DNA of 6,507 nucleotides from a bacterium (GTDB taxonomy: Bacteria; Patescibacteriota; Saccharimonadia; Saccharimonadales; UBA4665), in assembly GCA_021846765.1 (NCBI GenBank), contig JAJZWH010000051.1, positions 1 to 6,507 on the forward strand. The letters run 5' to 3'. Of this stretch, positions 6,034-6,507 are shown piece after piece. Each line of letters opens with the position of its first letter. Within the stretch, counting starts at the first letter, position 1. Made by a program: the position numbers and the translations under genes. The notes under the pieces were generated by a model. The model saw only the letters and a program-made list of their open reading frames with translations, was not told the origin of the DNA and did not search any database.

Positions 6034-6426
6034 ATGGAAGAAAATATCAATACTCCAGCAAAAAGAATTTTACTAGTAGAAGATGACGATGCTTTAGCTA
6101 GTGTCTATGTTACTCGTCTTCAGGCCGAAGGATTTGATGTACGCAGAGTGGCAAATGGAGAAGACGCTCTATCGTCGGCTTTAAGCTATCGTCCCGATCT
6201 TGTGCTTCTGGATGTAATGATGCCTAAGGTAAGTGGTTTTGATGTATTGGATATCTTAAGGAATACCCCCGAAACTGCAAACTTAAAAGTTATTATGTTA
6301 ACTGCTTTGAGTCAGGATAGCGATAAACAGAGGGCTGAAGCTCTGGGAGTAGATGATTATTTAGTTAAATCTCAGGTAGTTATTGCTGATGTCATTGATC
6401 GTATCAGGCATCATTTAGAATCTTAA
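6034..6426 (+). CDS. Receiver-only response regulator (CheY-like, no output domain)
   Basis: This is a 130-residue single receiver domain that would accept a phosphoryl group from a histidine kinase. The core residues are present: acidic cluster Glu16-Asp17-Asp18 in LLVEDDD, phospho-acceptor Asp60 in LVLLDVMMP, switch Thr90 in IMLTAL, aromatic Tyr109, and Lys112 in DYLVKS. The protein ends with the last receiver helix, so there is no DNA-binding or enzymatic domain. It must act by protein contact, or as a phosphate carrier in a relay. No cognate kinase is in the window. The ATG at 6034 has no recognisable Shine-Dalgarno. It is 15 bases after the pyrG stop and in the same frame, which suggests translation by coupling or re-initiation. 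Receiver proteins with a DYLVKS ending are, from recall, common in Saccharibacteria and related CPR genomes. Its target is unknown. Confidence 0.93.
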   Translation: MEENINTPAKRILLVEDDDALASVYVTRLQAEGFDVRRVANGEDALSSALSYRPDLVLLDVMMPKVSGFDVLDILRNTPETANLKVIMLTALSQDSDKQRAEALGVDDYLVKSQVVIADVIDRIRHHLES

Positions 6427-6462
6427 GGATTTTTGGGTGTAGTAGTTTTGTTTTTAAGATAT

Positions 6463-6491
6463 TTTGACTGTCTTTAATTAAGCAAGTCAAA
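6463..6491. repeat. Inverted repeat downstream of the response regulator
   Basis: TTTGACT (6463-6469) and AGTCAAA (6485-6491) form a 7-bp stem with a 15-base loop. Its place after the last gene suggests a transcription end signal. However, the loop is large and no T-run follows on either strand, so it is at best a weak terminator. The rest of 6427-6507 shows no convincing gene. Confidence 0.25.
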
Positions 6492-6507
6492 CCATTAGCT
6501 AATTCAA

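Noticed and set aside
6429..6475. Short + strand peptide (TTG near 6433, about 14 codons) after the response regulator
   Set aside because: It is too short, has no ribosome site and matches nothing recognisable.
6463..6491. Intrinsic terminator after the response regulator
   Set aside because: The stem is only 7 bp with a 15-base loop and no following T-run on either strand; kept only as an inverted repeat.

Overview
The window is an AT-rich stretch of bacterial chromosome with six protein genes, all on the + strand and closely packed. Protein style and gene order suggest a Patescibacteria/CPR genome, most likely Candidatus Saccharibacteria (TM7) or a relative. The signs are short leaders, mixed GTG/TTG/ATG starts, a receiver protein ending in a DYLVKS motif, and a divergent CTP synthase. 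This lineage call is from recall and protein style, not from a phylogeny. All six genes end in TAA or TAG and none contains an in-frame TGA, so nothing suggests the UGA-to-glycine recoding of Gracilibacteria/Absconditabacteria.

Bases 1-4331 form a cell-wall division block. It starts inside ftsE (ATPase of the FtsEX ABC system) and continues with ftsX (its four-helix membrane partner). Next comes a secreted protein with a long coiled coil and a C-terminal CHAP hydrolase domain, built like streptococcal PcsB. Last is an S41 C-terminal processing protease with a PDZ domain. In well-studied bacteria FtsE ATP hydrolysis is relayed through FtsX to a coiled-coil peptidoglycan hydrolase or activator, and S41 proteases often trim or degrade such hydrolases. 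The block therefore reads as one functional module: energy source, membrane relay, cutter and likely proteolytic control.

Bases 4402-6426 hold pyrG (CTP synthase, complete, with some unusual active-site-region motifs) and, 15 bases later, a receiver-only response regulator with all phosphorylation residues. Their link to the division block is positional only.

No gap exceeds 300 bases. The 160-base gap before the CHAP gene holds an imperfect hairpin, an orphan Shine-Dalgarno-like AAGGAG, and complementarity that could sequester the TTG start. The 100-base gap before the S41 gene holds the best promoter candidate in the window. The final 81 bases hold a 7-bp inverted repeat and no convincing gene. 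I see no RNA genes, mobile elements, CRISPR arrays or long repeats. Nothing here is clearly a new system. The most interesting points are the CHAP domain with Ser where the third catalytic Glu is expected, the glutamine- and alanine-rich coiled coil, and the altered PyrG motifs.
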